6,515 nucleotides of DNA from JANYJJ01 sp043749975 (GTDB lineage Bacteria; Pseudomonadota; Gammaproteobacteria; Burkholderiales; Burkholderiaceae_C), in the NCBI GenBank assembly GCA_043749975.1, contig JAYVCL010000303.1, forward strand, positions 1 through 6,515. Direction: 5' to 3'. The position numbers and the translations under genes are program-made. Positions 1 through 6,515 of this stretch are shown here, in pieces (within the stretch, counting starts at the first letter, position 1; each line of letters starts with the position of its first letter). A model generated the notes under the pieces. That model worked only from the letters and a program-made list of their open reading frames with translations. It searched no databases and was not told the DNA's origin.

Positions 1-1633
<1,633 letters not shown>

Positions 1634-1660
1634 CGGCGCGCTCGGGTTTGGCTCAAGGGT

Positions 1661-1684
1661 TCATGGGCTCATGGGCTGTTGGGC
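1661..1684. repeat. Tandem 8-bp repeat in the divergent intergenic region
   Basis: TCATGGGC at 1661-1668 is repeated exactly at 1669-1676 and followed by the degenerate TGTTGGGC at 1677-1684. It lies just upstream of the oxoprolinase start, in the 238-bp region between the two divergent genes. It may be a simple slippage repeat; no function can be assigned. Confidence 0.4.
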
Positions 1685-1780
1685 GCGATTGTCGCGCCGC
1701 CCGCGCCCCGCAGAACCACCGATGCCGGACCGGGCCACCGCGCATGGAGGGCAGAACAGACGGTTTCGAGCCCCGTTGTT

Positions 1781-1797
1781 CCGCGCTTGAAACGCGG
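1781..1797. repeat. Small inverted repeat upstream of the ATPase gene
   Basis: CCGCG (1781-1785) and CGCGG (1793-1797) flank a 7-base spacer CTTGAAA. It could be an operator half-site pair or chance in GC-rich sequence. No T tract follows, so it is not a terminator. Confidence 0.25.
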
Positions 1798-1819
1798 TTG
1801 CGCGGCTCGACACTTTCGG

Positions 1820-1835
1820 TGGGATCACAGGTGCG
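1820..1835 (+). promoter_or_regulatory. Weak sigma-54 (RpoN) -24/-12 promoter candidate for the GspE/PilB-like gene
   Basis: TGGGATCACAGGTGCG carries the GG (1821-1822) and GC (1833-1834) dinucleotides at the spacing required by the sigma-54 consensus (TGGCACG, four bases, TTGCW), with TGG, A and TGC matching and the rest not. It would start transcription roughly 26 bases before the ATG at 1872. Several type IV pilus genes in other bacteria are sigma-54 dependent, which makes it worth listing, but chance matches of this quality are common in GC-rich DNA. I see no good sigma-70 promoter in this interval. Confidence 0.2.
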
Positions 1836-1860
1836 CGCCTGCCGGCCCGGCCCACCTGAG

Positions 1861-1866
1861 TGAGGA
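1861..1866 (+). promoter_or_regulatory. Ribosome binding site that sets the ATPase start
   Basis: TGAGGA ends 5 bases before the ATG at 1872. An in-frame GTG at 1860 would give four more residues, but it overlaps this site and has no ribosome site of its own, so ATG 1872 (MSDMLNPLQW) is preferred. Confidence 0.65.
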
Positions 1867-1871
1867 ATGCG

Positions 1872-4406
1872 ATGTCAGACATGTTGAACCCCCTGCAGTG
1901 GGACACCACCGCGCCGCTGCCGCACACAGGCGATTTCGAAGACACGCAGACCAACGAGACCTTTTGCTGGCCGACGCCGCCGCTGGCCTGCTACCCGCGC
2001 CCAAGCGTGCAGACCGACCCACTGGCCTGCGAGGTGGAGGGGCACAACGCCAGCCGGGTGACCGGGCGGATGACTTTCTTCGTGCCCGATGAGTCGGTGG
2101 CCAATGTGCAGGTGCCGCCGGCTCGCACCACCCTGCCCTTGCGCTTCGACCAGTTTCGCTCACTCACGCTGACCACACCGCTGAGCCCGATCCGGCCGCA
2201 CTCGGACGACCCGCACGCCGAACTGCTGGCAGAGCGGGCCGCCAGCCCGTACCGCGTGACCCTGCTGCAAGGCGGCGATTTGCGCGGCGACACCGTGGGC
2301 CATGTCGAAACCGACTTCGGCCTGTTTCTGTTTCCGCCGCTGGACGACGACGGCAGCGTACGGCGCATGTTCATTCCTCGCGAAACCTTCAGCAGCTTCG
2401 ACATCGGCGCCCGCATCGGGGAAGTGTTGGTCGCGCAGCATGCCGCCACCTCGGCCCAGGTCGAAGATGCCGCCAGCCGGCAGCAGCTCATGCGCAGCCA
2501 GAAATTGGGCGAACTGCTGGTGCAGCGACAGGTGGTGACACCCGAGCAACTGATGGCAGCCATCGAGCAGCAGGCGTCGATGCCGCCCATGCGCATCGGG
2601 CAGGCGCTGACCTCGATGGGCCTGGTGAGCGACGCACAACTGCAAAACGCACTGCAGCAACAGCAACACGATCGCGACACGCCCCTGGGTGAGTTGCTGG
2701 TGCGCATGCGCGTTGTCTCGCGCCAGGACCTGCAGACCGCCCTGGCCCGCAAGATGGGCTACCCGCTGGTCAACGTGGACGCGTTCCCGGTCGAGATCGA
2801 TGCGCTGCGCTCGGTTCCGTATGCCATGGCCCTGCGCTTGCAGGCGATGCCGCTGCTGCTGCGAGACGGGCGGCTCATCGTGGCCCTGGACGACCCGGCC
2901 CAATTGCGCGTTGCCGCAGAAGAAATCGAGTTCAGCGCCCAGTTCAAGGTGGTGCCGGTGCTCGCGCAATCGCGCTCGATGAACGACATCCTGTGGGCCG
3001 TCTACGAGAAAATCGGTGCCACGCCGGAGCAGCGTGAAATCGACGAGTCCTTGCTGCCACTGCACTTCGAAGCGCCCGACACCGATAAGCTGGTCGAGAC
3101 GCTGGAAAAAGAAGGTCTGACCCAACGCGACGCGGCCGAAGAACGGCCCATCGAACAGTCCGACAACTCGCTGGTGCGACTGCTCAACAGCATCATCATC
3201 GACGCCCACAAAGACGGCGTCTCGGACATCCACATCGAAAGCGACCCGGGGCGCGAGAAGATCCGGGTGCGCTTTCGCAAAGACGGCCAACTGCGCACCC
3301 ACCTCGAATTGCCGCCCAGCTACCGCAACGCCGTGACCGCGCGCATCAAGATCATGTGCGACCTCGACATCAGCGAGAAGCGCAAACCGCAAGACGGCAA
3401 GATCAACTTCGCCAAGTTCTCGCCCAAGCACCGCATCGAGCTGCGCGTGGCCACCATCCCGACCCACAGCGGGGTCGAAGACGTGGTGATGCGAATCTTG
3501 GCGTCGGCCAAGCCGCTGCCGGTCAGCAAGCTGGGCCTGAGCGAAACCAACCTGGCGTGGCTCAAGCAAGCCGTCGAGCGGCCCTACGGCATGGTGCTGT
3601 GCGTCGGCCCCACCGGCTCGGGCAAGACCACCACGCTGCACTCGGCGTTGAGCCACATCAACGTGCCCGAGCGCAAGATCTGGACCGCCGAAGACCCGAT
3701 CGAAATCACCCAGCCGGGCCTGCGCCAGGTACAGGTCAACCCGAAGATCGAATGGACCTTTGCCAAGGCCCTGCGCGCCTTCTTGCGGGCCGATCCCGAC
3801 GTGATCATGGTCGGTGAAATCCGCGATCCCGAAACGGCGCACACCGCCGTCGAAGCCTCGCTCACCGGCCACCTGGTGCTGAGCACCCTGCACACCAACA
3901 GCGCGCCTGAAACCGTCACCCGCCTGCTCGACATGGGCATGGACCCGTTCAACTTCGCCGACTCGCTGCTGGCCGTGCTGGCCCAGCGGCTGGTGCGCCG
4001 CCTGTGCGGCGAGTGCCGTGAATCACGCCCCGCCAGCGAGGCCGAGGTGGGCGAGTTGCTGGCCGACTACCTGCACGCCTTTCGCGACGACGCAACCCGC
4101 CCGGCGCGCGACGAAGTGCTGGCCGGTTGGCAGGGCCGACACGGCCGCAATGGCCGCCTGATGGCCCACCACAGCCCCGGCTGCAAGGCTTGCGACAACA
4201 CCGGCTTCAAAGGCCGTGCCGGCGTACATGAATTGATGCTCGTGTCGCGCGAGTTGCGCCAGTTGATTCAAACCAGCGCCCGCGCCGAGCAACTGCAAAT
4301 TGCCGCCATGAACGAAGGCATGCGCACCCTGCGCCAGGACGGCATCGACAAGGTGTGGGCCGGCGTGACGACGATCGAGGAGGTCAGGGCCACCAGCAAC
4401 GCGTGA
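1872..4406 (+). CDS. GspE/PilB/PulE-type secretion or pilus assembly ATPase with four MshEN-like repeats
   Basis: Family role: cytoplasmic hexameric ATPase driving type IV pilus extension or type II secretion. The protein has 844 residues from ATG 1872, longer than typical PilB/GspE (about 500-600). Order: 1-180 unassigned, with two similar strand-rich stretches (about 63-100 and 141-178); 182-301 four 30-residue repeats starting IGEVLV, LGELLV, IGQALT, LGELLV, resembling the MshEN cyclic-di-GMP-binding motif; about 296-380 the usual PilB N2-like region (GYPLVNVDAFP, PLLLRDGRLIVALDDP); then the motor domain. Walker A is GPTGSGKTTT with K585, the Asp box AEDPIEI is at 606-612, Walker B is DVIMVGEIRD with E649, and the His box GHLVLSTLHTN has H674. 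CxxC pairs at 712/715 and 771/774 are the usual zinc-binding site. All catalytic motifs are intact, so the gene is probably functional. No pilus or secretion gene is adjacent, so whether it is a PilB, GspE or MshE equivalent cannot be decided here. Confidence 0.93.
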   Translation: MSDMLNPLQWDTTAPLPHTGDFEDTQTNETFCWPTPPLACYPRPSVQTDPLACEVEGHNASRVTGRMTFFVPDESVANVQVPPARTTLPLRFDQFRSLTLTTPLSPIRPHSDDPHAELLAERAASPYRVTLLQGGDLRGDTVGHVETDFGLFLFPPLDDDGSVRRMFIPRETFSSFDIGARIGEVLVAQHAATSAQVEDAASRQQLMRSQKLGELLVQRQVVTPEQLMAAIEQQASMPPMRIGQALTSMGLVSDAQLQNALQQQQHDRDTPLGELLVRMRVVSRQDLQTALARKMGYPLVNVDAFPVEIDALRSVPYAMALRLQAMPLLLRDGRLIVALDDPAQLRVAAEEIEFSAQFKVVPVLAQSRSMNDILWAVYEKIGATPEQREIDESLLPLHFEAPDTDKLVETLEKEGLTQRDAAEERPIEQSDNSLVRLLNSIIIDAHKDGVSDIHIESDPGREKIRVRFRKDGQLRTHLELPPSYRNAVTARIKIMCDLDISEKRKPQDGKINFAKFSPKHRIELRVATIPTHSGVEDVVMRILASAKPLPVSKLGLSETNLAWLKQAVERPYGMVLCVGPTGSGKTTTLHSALSHINVPERKIWTAEDPIEITQPGLRQVQVNPKIEWTFAKALRAFLRADPDVIMVGEIRDPETAHTAVEASLTGHLVLSTLHTNSAPETVTRLLDMGMDPFNFADSLLAVLAQRLVRRLCGECRESRPASEAEVGELLADYLHAFRDDATRPARDEVLAGWQGRHGRNGRLMAHHSPGCKACDNTGFKGRAGVHELMLVSRELRQLIQTSARAEQLQIAAMNEGMRTLRQDGIDKVWAGVTTIEEVRATSNA
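2415..2774 (+). repeat. Four tandem 30-residue MshEN-like repeats within the ATPase
   Basis: Repeat units start at residues 182, 212, 242 and 272, exactly 30 codons (90 bp) apart. Each follows the pattern (R/K/P)-(I/L)-G-x-x-L ... (V/A)(T/S)xxxLxxAxxxQ. Units begin IGEVLVAQHAATSAQVEDAA, LGELLVQRQVVTPEQLMAAI, IGQALTSMGLVSDAQLQNAL and LGELLVRMRVVSRQDLQTAL. Known MshEN domains have two such motifs and bind one cyclic di-GMP. The leading Arg is kept in units 1 and 3, Lys replaces it in unit 2 and Pro in unit 4, and the internal Gly (MGLV) is kept only in unit 3. Ligand binding is therefore plausible but not assured. Confidence 0.75.
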
Positions 4407-4514
4407 GGCCTGTGGTGCCGCGAGCGATGGCGCGGAGCCCGGCGCCGACTCTATCGACGCCGGGGGCACTGCTGCGAGAATCGCCGGCGCGAGCGCGTGG
4501 CGTACTTTCCAATT
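4407..4514. other. Intergenic stretch after the ATPase gene, no gene seen
   Basis: I see no coding sequence here. Several GC-rich short inverted matches exist (for example CGGCG near 4440 with CGCCG near 4459), but none has a following T tract, so no intrinsic terminator for the ATPase gene is evident. Confidence 0.5.
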
Positions 4515-4539
4515 GGCTCTTTGCGCGTTGATTGATGAC
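4515..4539 (-). repeat. Candidate terminal end of the IS1595-like remnant
   Basis: The segment begins GGCTCTTTGCGCG and continues with TTGATTGATGAC, immediately beyond the 3' end of the transposase remnant, where the element's terminal inverted repeat would lie. The partner end is absent, so this rests on position and on general resemblance to GGCTCT-type ends. The outer flank is TTCCAATT (4507-4514). Confidence 0.3.
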
Positions 4540-4890
4540 GACACTGAGCACCGACAGCCAGGGCGAGCGTTGACGGGTGCCGGGTGGGAGTTAGGGCCAC
4601 GCGGTCGCAGGCCCTGAACCAGCCCACGTAGCTTGCGAGGTACGAGGTCGCCAGGCCGTTGAAGCGGCGCATCCATTGCTTGAGTCGACCGTGGTACGCA
4701 TTGACGTTCTGGATGTGCCAAGGCCCCTGAACGCGAGGACCAGTTGGACATCTTGAGCCCGTGATGCTCGATGCCCAAATGCCAAGCCACCGCGCTCAGT
4801 GCGCCGCCGCCGTCCGTGCACAGAATGGCGTCGCCGGGCAGCACCGGCGCCGGTTCTGTCGCAACAAGCCAGCGCGGGTAACCTGCCGTT
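4540..4890 (-). pseudogene. IS1595-family (ISXO2-like) transposase, C-terminal remnant with a frameshift
   Basis: Reading leftwards on the minus strand, one frame gives PVLPGDAILCTDGGG, ALSAVAWHLGIEHHGLKMS (about 4865-4749). The neighbouring frame continues with GPWHIQNVNAYHGRLKQ, WMRRFNGLATSYLAS and YVGWFRACDR (about 4726-4600). Both pieces are typical of the C-terminal DDE domain of ISXO2-like transposases; the Asp in CTDG is a conserved catalytic position in the family. The frame changes between about 4728 and 4748, so at least one indel separates the halves. The N-terminal two thirds of the transposase, including the zinc-ribbon region, is missing, and similarity fades near 4870-4890. The product cannot be active. 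Confidence 0.8.
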
Positions 4891-4969
4891 CGGTTTTGAC
4901 GACAGGATGAAGGCGATGATGATCCAGGCGTTGGGCAAGGTGATCGAGCGGATGCGCTATCCGCCATGA
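4880..4969 (+). pseudogene. Unrecognised short open stretch, possible 3' end of a truncated gene
   Basis: The plus strand reads LPFGFDDRMKAMMIQ then ALGKVIERMRYPP to a TGA at 4967-4969. The helical, charged character looks more protein-like than neighbouring frames, and it begins exactly where the IS1595-like similarity ends. It has no ribosome site and no start upstream of the recognisable part. It may be the tail of another gene cut by the element. I do not recognise a family. Confidence 0.25.
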
Positions 4970-5013
4970 GCCTGTGGGCTTGGGGCGTCGAAGTGTTCAG
5001 GGAGTGCGGCGTA

Positions 5014-5046
5014 GCCAAAACTGGCCCCAGCGAGGACAGTTTTCGC
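5014..5046. repeat. Inverted repeat in the mobile-element scar region
   Basis: GCCAAAACTG (5014-5023) and CAGTTTTCGC (5037-5046) are inverted copies with one mismatch in ten, separated by 13 bases. The AAAACTGGCCCC part vaguely resembles repeated end sequences of IS21-type elements, but no IstA/IstB coding remnant is visible, so that assignment is only a guess. An operator or chance hairpin is also possible. Confidence 0.35.
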
Positions 5047-5087
5047 CCGGCTCGAAGGCCCATAGCCATAGCCATGGGAAAAGAAGC

Positions 5088-5180
5088 GGTTCCTTTCTGA
5101 AGCGCTCCATCGATCTGCACGGCGTGCCCGAGAAGATAACCATCGACAAGAGCGGTGCGAACACGGCGGCCATCAAAAGT
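5088..5180 (+). pseudogene. IS6-family transposase fragment (internal piece)
   Basis: The plus strand encodes FLKRSIDLHGVPEKI followed by TIDKSGANTAAIKS. This is the very characteristic block around the second catalytic Asp (VPEKITIDKSGAN) of IS6/IS26-type DDE transposases. Upstream, the related KRFL occurs in a neighbouring frame, hinting at a small indel near 5090. Downstream of AAIKS the expected sequence with the NNIVEQDHR motif is absent and the frame enters unrelated sequence ending at 5253-5255. Only about 30 of roughly 230 residues remain, so this is a scar and not a gene. No IS6 terminal repeat was recognised. Confidence 0.8.
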
Positions 5181-5228
5181 GGCGACAGAACCCCACTCCC
5201 TACCGTTCCCGTACTGCGATTTAATTTC

Positions 5229-5245
5229 GGCAAGACAGGCTTGCC
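5229..5245. repeat. Perfect inverted repeat GGCAAG-5-CTTGCC
   Basis: GGCAAG (5229-5234) and CTTGCC (5240-5245) flank ACAGG. It lies between the IS6 fragment and the ABC gene. It is not followed by a T tract, so a terminator is unlikely; an operator is possible. Confidence 0.35.
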
Positions 5246-5370
5246 GGGTTCTTGATGGACGGTCGTCGTGGATCGCTTCAAGAATAGCAACTGTCTGTGA
5301 CAGAGGGATCGGCGAATCCGTCGCACGACGACAGAAGTCGAATTCACGACCACCAAAGCAAGAAAACCAT
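5246..5370 (+). promoter_or_regulatory. Upstream region of the ABC substrate-binding gene with nested inverted repeats
   Basis: No convincing -35/-10 pair was found. Three inverted repeats are visible: TTCTTGA (5249-5255) with TCAAGAA (5278-5284); GTCGTCGTG (5262-5270) with CACGACGAC (5324-5332), a perfect 9-bp match; and CTGTC-TGT-GACAG (5291-5303). Sugar ABC operons are often controlled by a LacI- or DeoR-type repressor, so one of these could be an operator. No regulator gene is present in the window to support a choice. Confidence 0.35.
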
Positions 5371-5376
5371 AGGAGG
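5371..5376 (+). promoter_or_regulatory. Strong ribosome binding site of the ABC substrate-binding gene
   Basis: AGGAGG lies 7 bases before the ATG at 5384. This near-perfect Shine-Dalgarno site fixes the start and indicates high translation, as is usual for abundant periplasmic binding proteins. Confidence 0.85.
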
Positions 5377-5383
5377 CACCCAC

Positions 5384-6515
5384 ATGTCGCTTCGCAAACG
5401 CAATCTGAAGGTCGCGCCATTTCTCGTCGCCTGTTCCATCTTCGCCTTTTCCCTCGTCGCCGGCTCTGCGCGGGGAGCACAGGGCTTTCAGTCGGCCGAG
5501 GCGCTGATCGCGGCCGCCAAGTCTGGCCTGGTCGCGGCGCGCGATCCGACCAAACCAGAGTTGCAGCTCACCATCTCCGACTTTGCGCCCATGACTGATT
5601 GGCCTGGCCCGAAGACTTCGGCCAAGGCCCCGCAGAACAAGAAGATTGTCGCCATCTCTTGCGCCACCGTGGCGCCGTTCTGCGCCAACGTCTCCAAGGG
5701 CTCGGTCGAGGCCGCCCAAGCACTCGGCTGGGAAGCCACTTATCTCGACGGAAAGGGCTCGGTCCAGGGCTTCGTGCAGGCCTTCGAGACAGCGATTAAC
5801 CTGAAGCCTGACGCGATCATCGTGATGGCAATCCCTGAGAGCTTGGTCGCGACTTACATCGCCAAGGCCCACGCCAATGGCATCAAGGTAATCGCCGCCT
5901 CCTCGATCCCGGAGAAGATCTCGGTCGAAAATGGCCACTACGACGCTTACGTCTCGGTGCGCGAGGACACCAACGCGCTGTTGCAAGCCTGGTTCACTAT
6001 GGCTGATTCCAAGGGTAAGGCGAAGATCACATGGATGTGGGACCCAGGCTATCCCTTCCTGATGGCCGAGCTTGAGCGTCAGAAGCAGATGTTCTCCAGC
6101 GAATGCCCAGGATGCAAGGCCTTGGAGGTCGGCTTGCGTGAACTTGAGGCCGCAGCCAATCCCGTGCGGATGCAGACTCTGGGTGCCGGCTTGCTGTCGC
6201 GCAATCCAGACGCCGAGTACATCCTTACCGCCTACGGTCTGAACTCCCATTCGCTGTTCATCGCCGCCCAATCCGTTGGGCGAAACGTCAAAGTCGTCTC
6301 AAAGAACAACGACAGCAACAACGTCGCCTTCGTCGCCCAAGGACAGCTCTACGCCGAGATGGGCGCATCGCCCAACTGGGGCGGCTGGGCGACCATGGAC
6401 CAGACCGTACGTGTACTGGCCGGACAGAAGCCGATCGGCGCCACCGAGGGGAATCAGCCCGAGCACGTTTTCATGCGGGACAACGCGCCGGCCAACGGCG
6501 ACCTCGACTGGACCA
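5384..6515 (+). CDS. Sugar-type ABC transporter periplasmic substrate-binding protein, 3' end beyond window
   Basis: Family role: secreted binding protein that captures a small ligand, usually a sugar or sugar alcohol, and delivers it to an inner-membrane ABC permease. From ATG 5384 I read 377 codons to the edge with no stop. Residues 1-32 form a Sec signal peptide (basic MSLRKRNLK, hydrophobic core APFLVACSIFAFSLVAG, cleavage likely near SARGA). The mature part fits the LacI/RbsB-like periplasmic-binding fold (Peripla_BP_4): KKIVAISCATVAPFC at 86-100, a helix GSVEAAQALGWEATYLDGKG, then INLKPDAIIVMAIPES at 138-153, GIKVIAASS at 166-174 and the hinge-proximal NNDSNNVAFVAQGQLYAE at 308-325. Four cysteines remain after cleavage: C93/C100 and C241/C244 (CPGC). 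At 377 or more residues it is longer than RbsB (about 300) because of an extra segment before residue 86. The substrate cannot be told from the sequence; permease and ATPase genes should follow. Confidence 0.87.
   Translation, partial: MSLRKRNLKVAPFLVACSIFAFSLVAGSARGAQGFQSAEALIAAAKSGLVAARDPTKPELQLTISDFAPMTDWPGPKTSAKAPQNKKIVAISCATVAPFCANVSKGSVEAAQALGWEATYLDGKGSVQGFVQAFETAINLKPDAIIVMAIPESLVATYIAKAHANGIKVIAASSIPEKISVENGHYDAYVSVREDTNALLQAWFTMADSKGKAKITWMWDPGYPFLMAELERQKQMFSSECPGCKALEVGLRELEAAANPVRMQTLGAGLLSRNPDAEYILTAYGLNSHSLFIAAQSVGRNVKVVSKNNDSNNVAFVAQGQLYAEMGASPNWGGWATMDQTVRVLAGQKPIGATEGNQPEHVFMRDNAPANGDLDWT

Noticed and set aside
1860..1862. GTG as the start of the ATPase gene
   Set aside because: The TGAGGA ribosome site overlaps it and is correctly spaced for the ATG at 1872 instead.
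2415..2774. CRISPR-like or DNA-level tandem array from the 90-bp periodicity
   Set aside because: The periodicity is in the protein pattern; the DNA units have diverged and lie inside a conserved coding frame.
2160..3893. 577-codon open frame on the minus strand opposite the ATPase gene
   Set aside because: It is the antisense shadow of a well-supported ATPase. Its translation is rich in His, Gln, Gly and Arg with no recognisable domain, as expected from high-GC codon structure.
5229..5255. Intrinsic terminator after the IS6 fragment
   Set aside because: The GGCAAG/CTTGCC stem is only six pairs and lacks a following T tract.
4023..5480. 485-codon minus-strand open frame
   Set aside because: It reads through the antisense of the ATPase end, half of the transposase remnant, intergenic DNA and the antisense of the ABC gene start. 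Only the short transposase-like part is meaningful and is listed separately.
4997..6271. 424-codon minus-strand open frame opposite the substrate-binding gene
   Set aside because: It is antisense to a gene with signal peptide, strong ribosome site and family motifs; the translation shows no domain.

Overview
The window looks like a piece of a high-GC betaproteobacterial chromosome, probably Burkholderiales/Comamonadaceae. That placement is an inference from the protein flavour, the GC-rich codon use and a palindromic C-tract/G-tract repeat of a type I recall from that group. No rRNA, tRNA or CRISPR array is visible.

Layout: (1) 1633 down to 1, minus strand: the N-terminal 544 codons of an ATP-dependent 5-oxoprolinase (hydantoinase/oxoprolinase family), running off the left edge. 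Its frame is open throughout, although a palindromic repeat has inserted in frame and adds roughly 26 residues just before the second phosphate-binding motif. (2) 1634-1871: divergent intergenic region with a weak sigma-54-like candidate and small repeats. (3) 1872-4406, plus strand: a complete 844-residue GspE/PilB/PulE-type secretion or pilus ATPase with intact Walker A, Asp box, Walker B, His box and two CxxC pairs. It is preceded by an unassigned N-terminal region and four tandem 30-residue MshEN-like (cyclic-di-GMP-binding type) repeats. No pilus or secretion partner gene lies in the window. (4) 4407-5383: no intact gene. This stretch is a patchwork of decayed insertion-sequence pieces: a frameshifted C-terminal part of an IS1595/ISXO2-like transposase (minus), an unrecognised short open stretch (plus), an inverted repeat, and a short internal piece of an IS6-family transposase (plus). 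(5) 5384 to the right edge, plus: the first 377 codons of a periplasmic sugar-type ABC transporter substrate-binding protein with a signal peptide and a strong ribosome binding site. The permease and ATPase genes of such a system would be expected beyond the window.

The three genes do not form one operon: oxoprolinase and ATPase diverge, and the ABC gene is separated from the ATPase by mobile-element debris. The debris suggests that the transporter locus sits at a rearrangement or acquisition boundary, but this is not proven by the window. I see no convincing new multi-gene system. The most interesting items are the four-repeat N-terminus of the orphan ATPase and the in-frame repeat insertion in the oxoprolinase.
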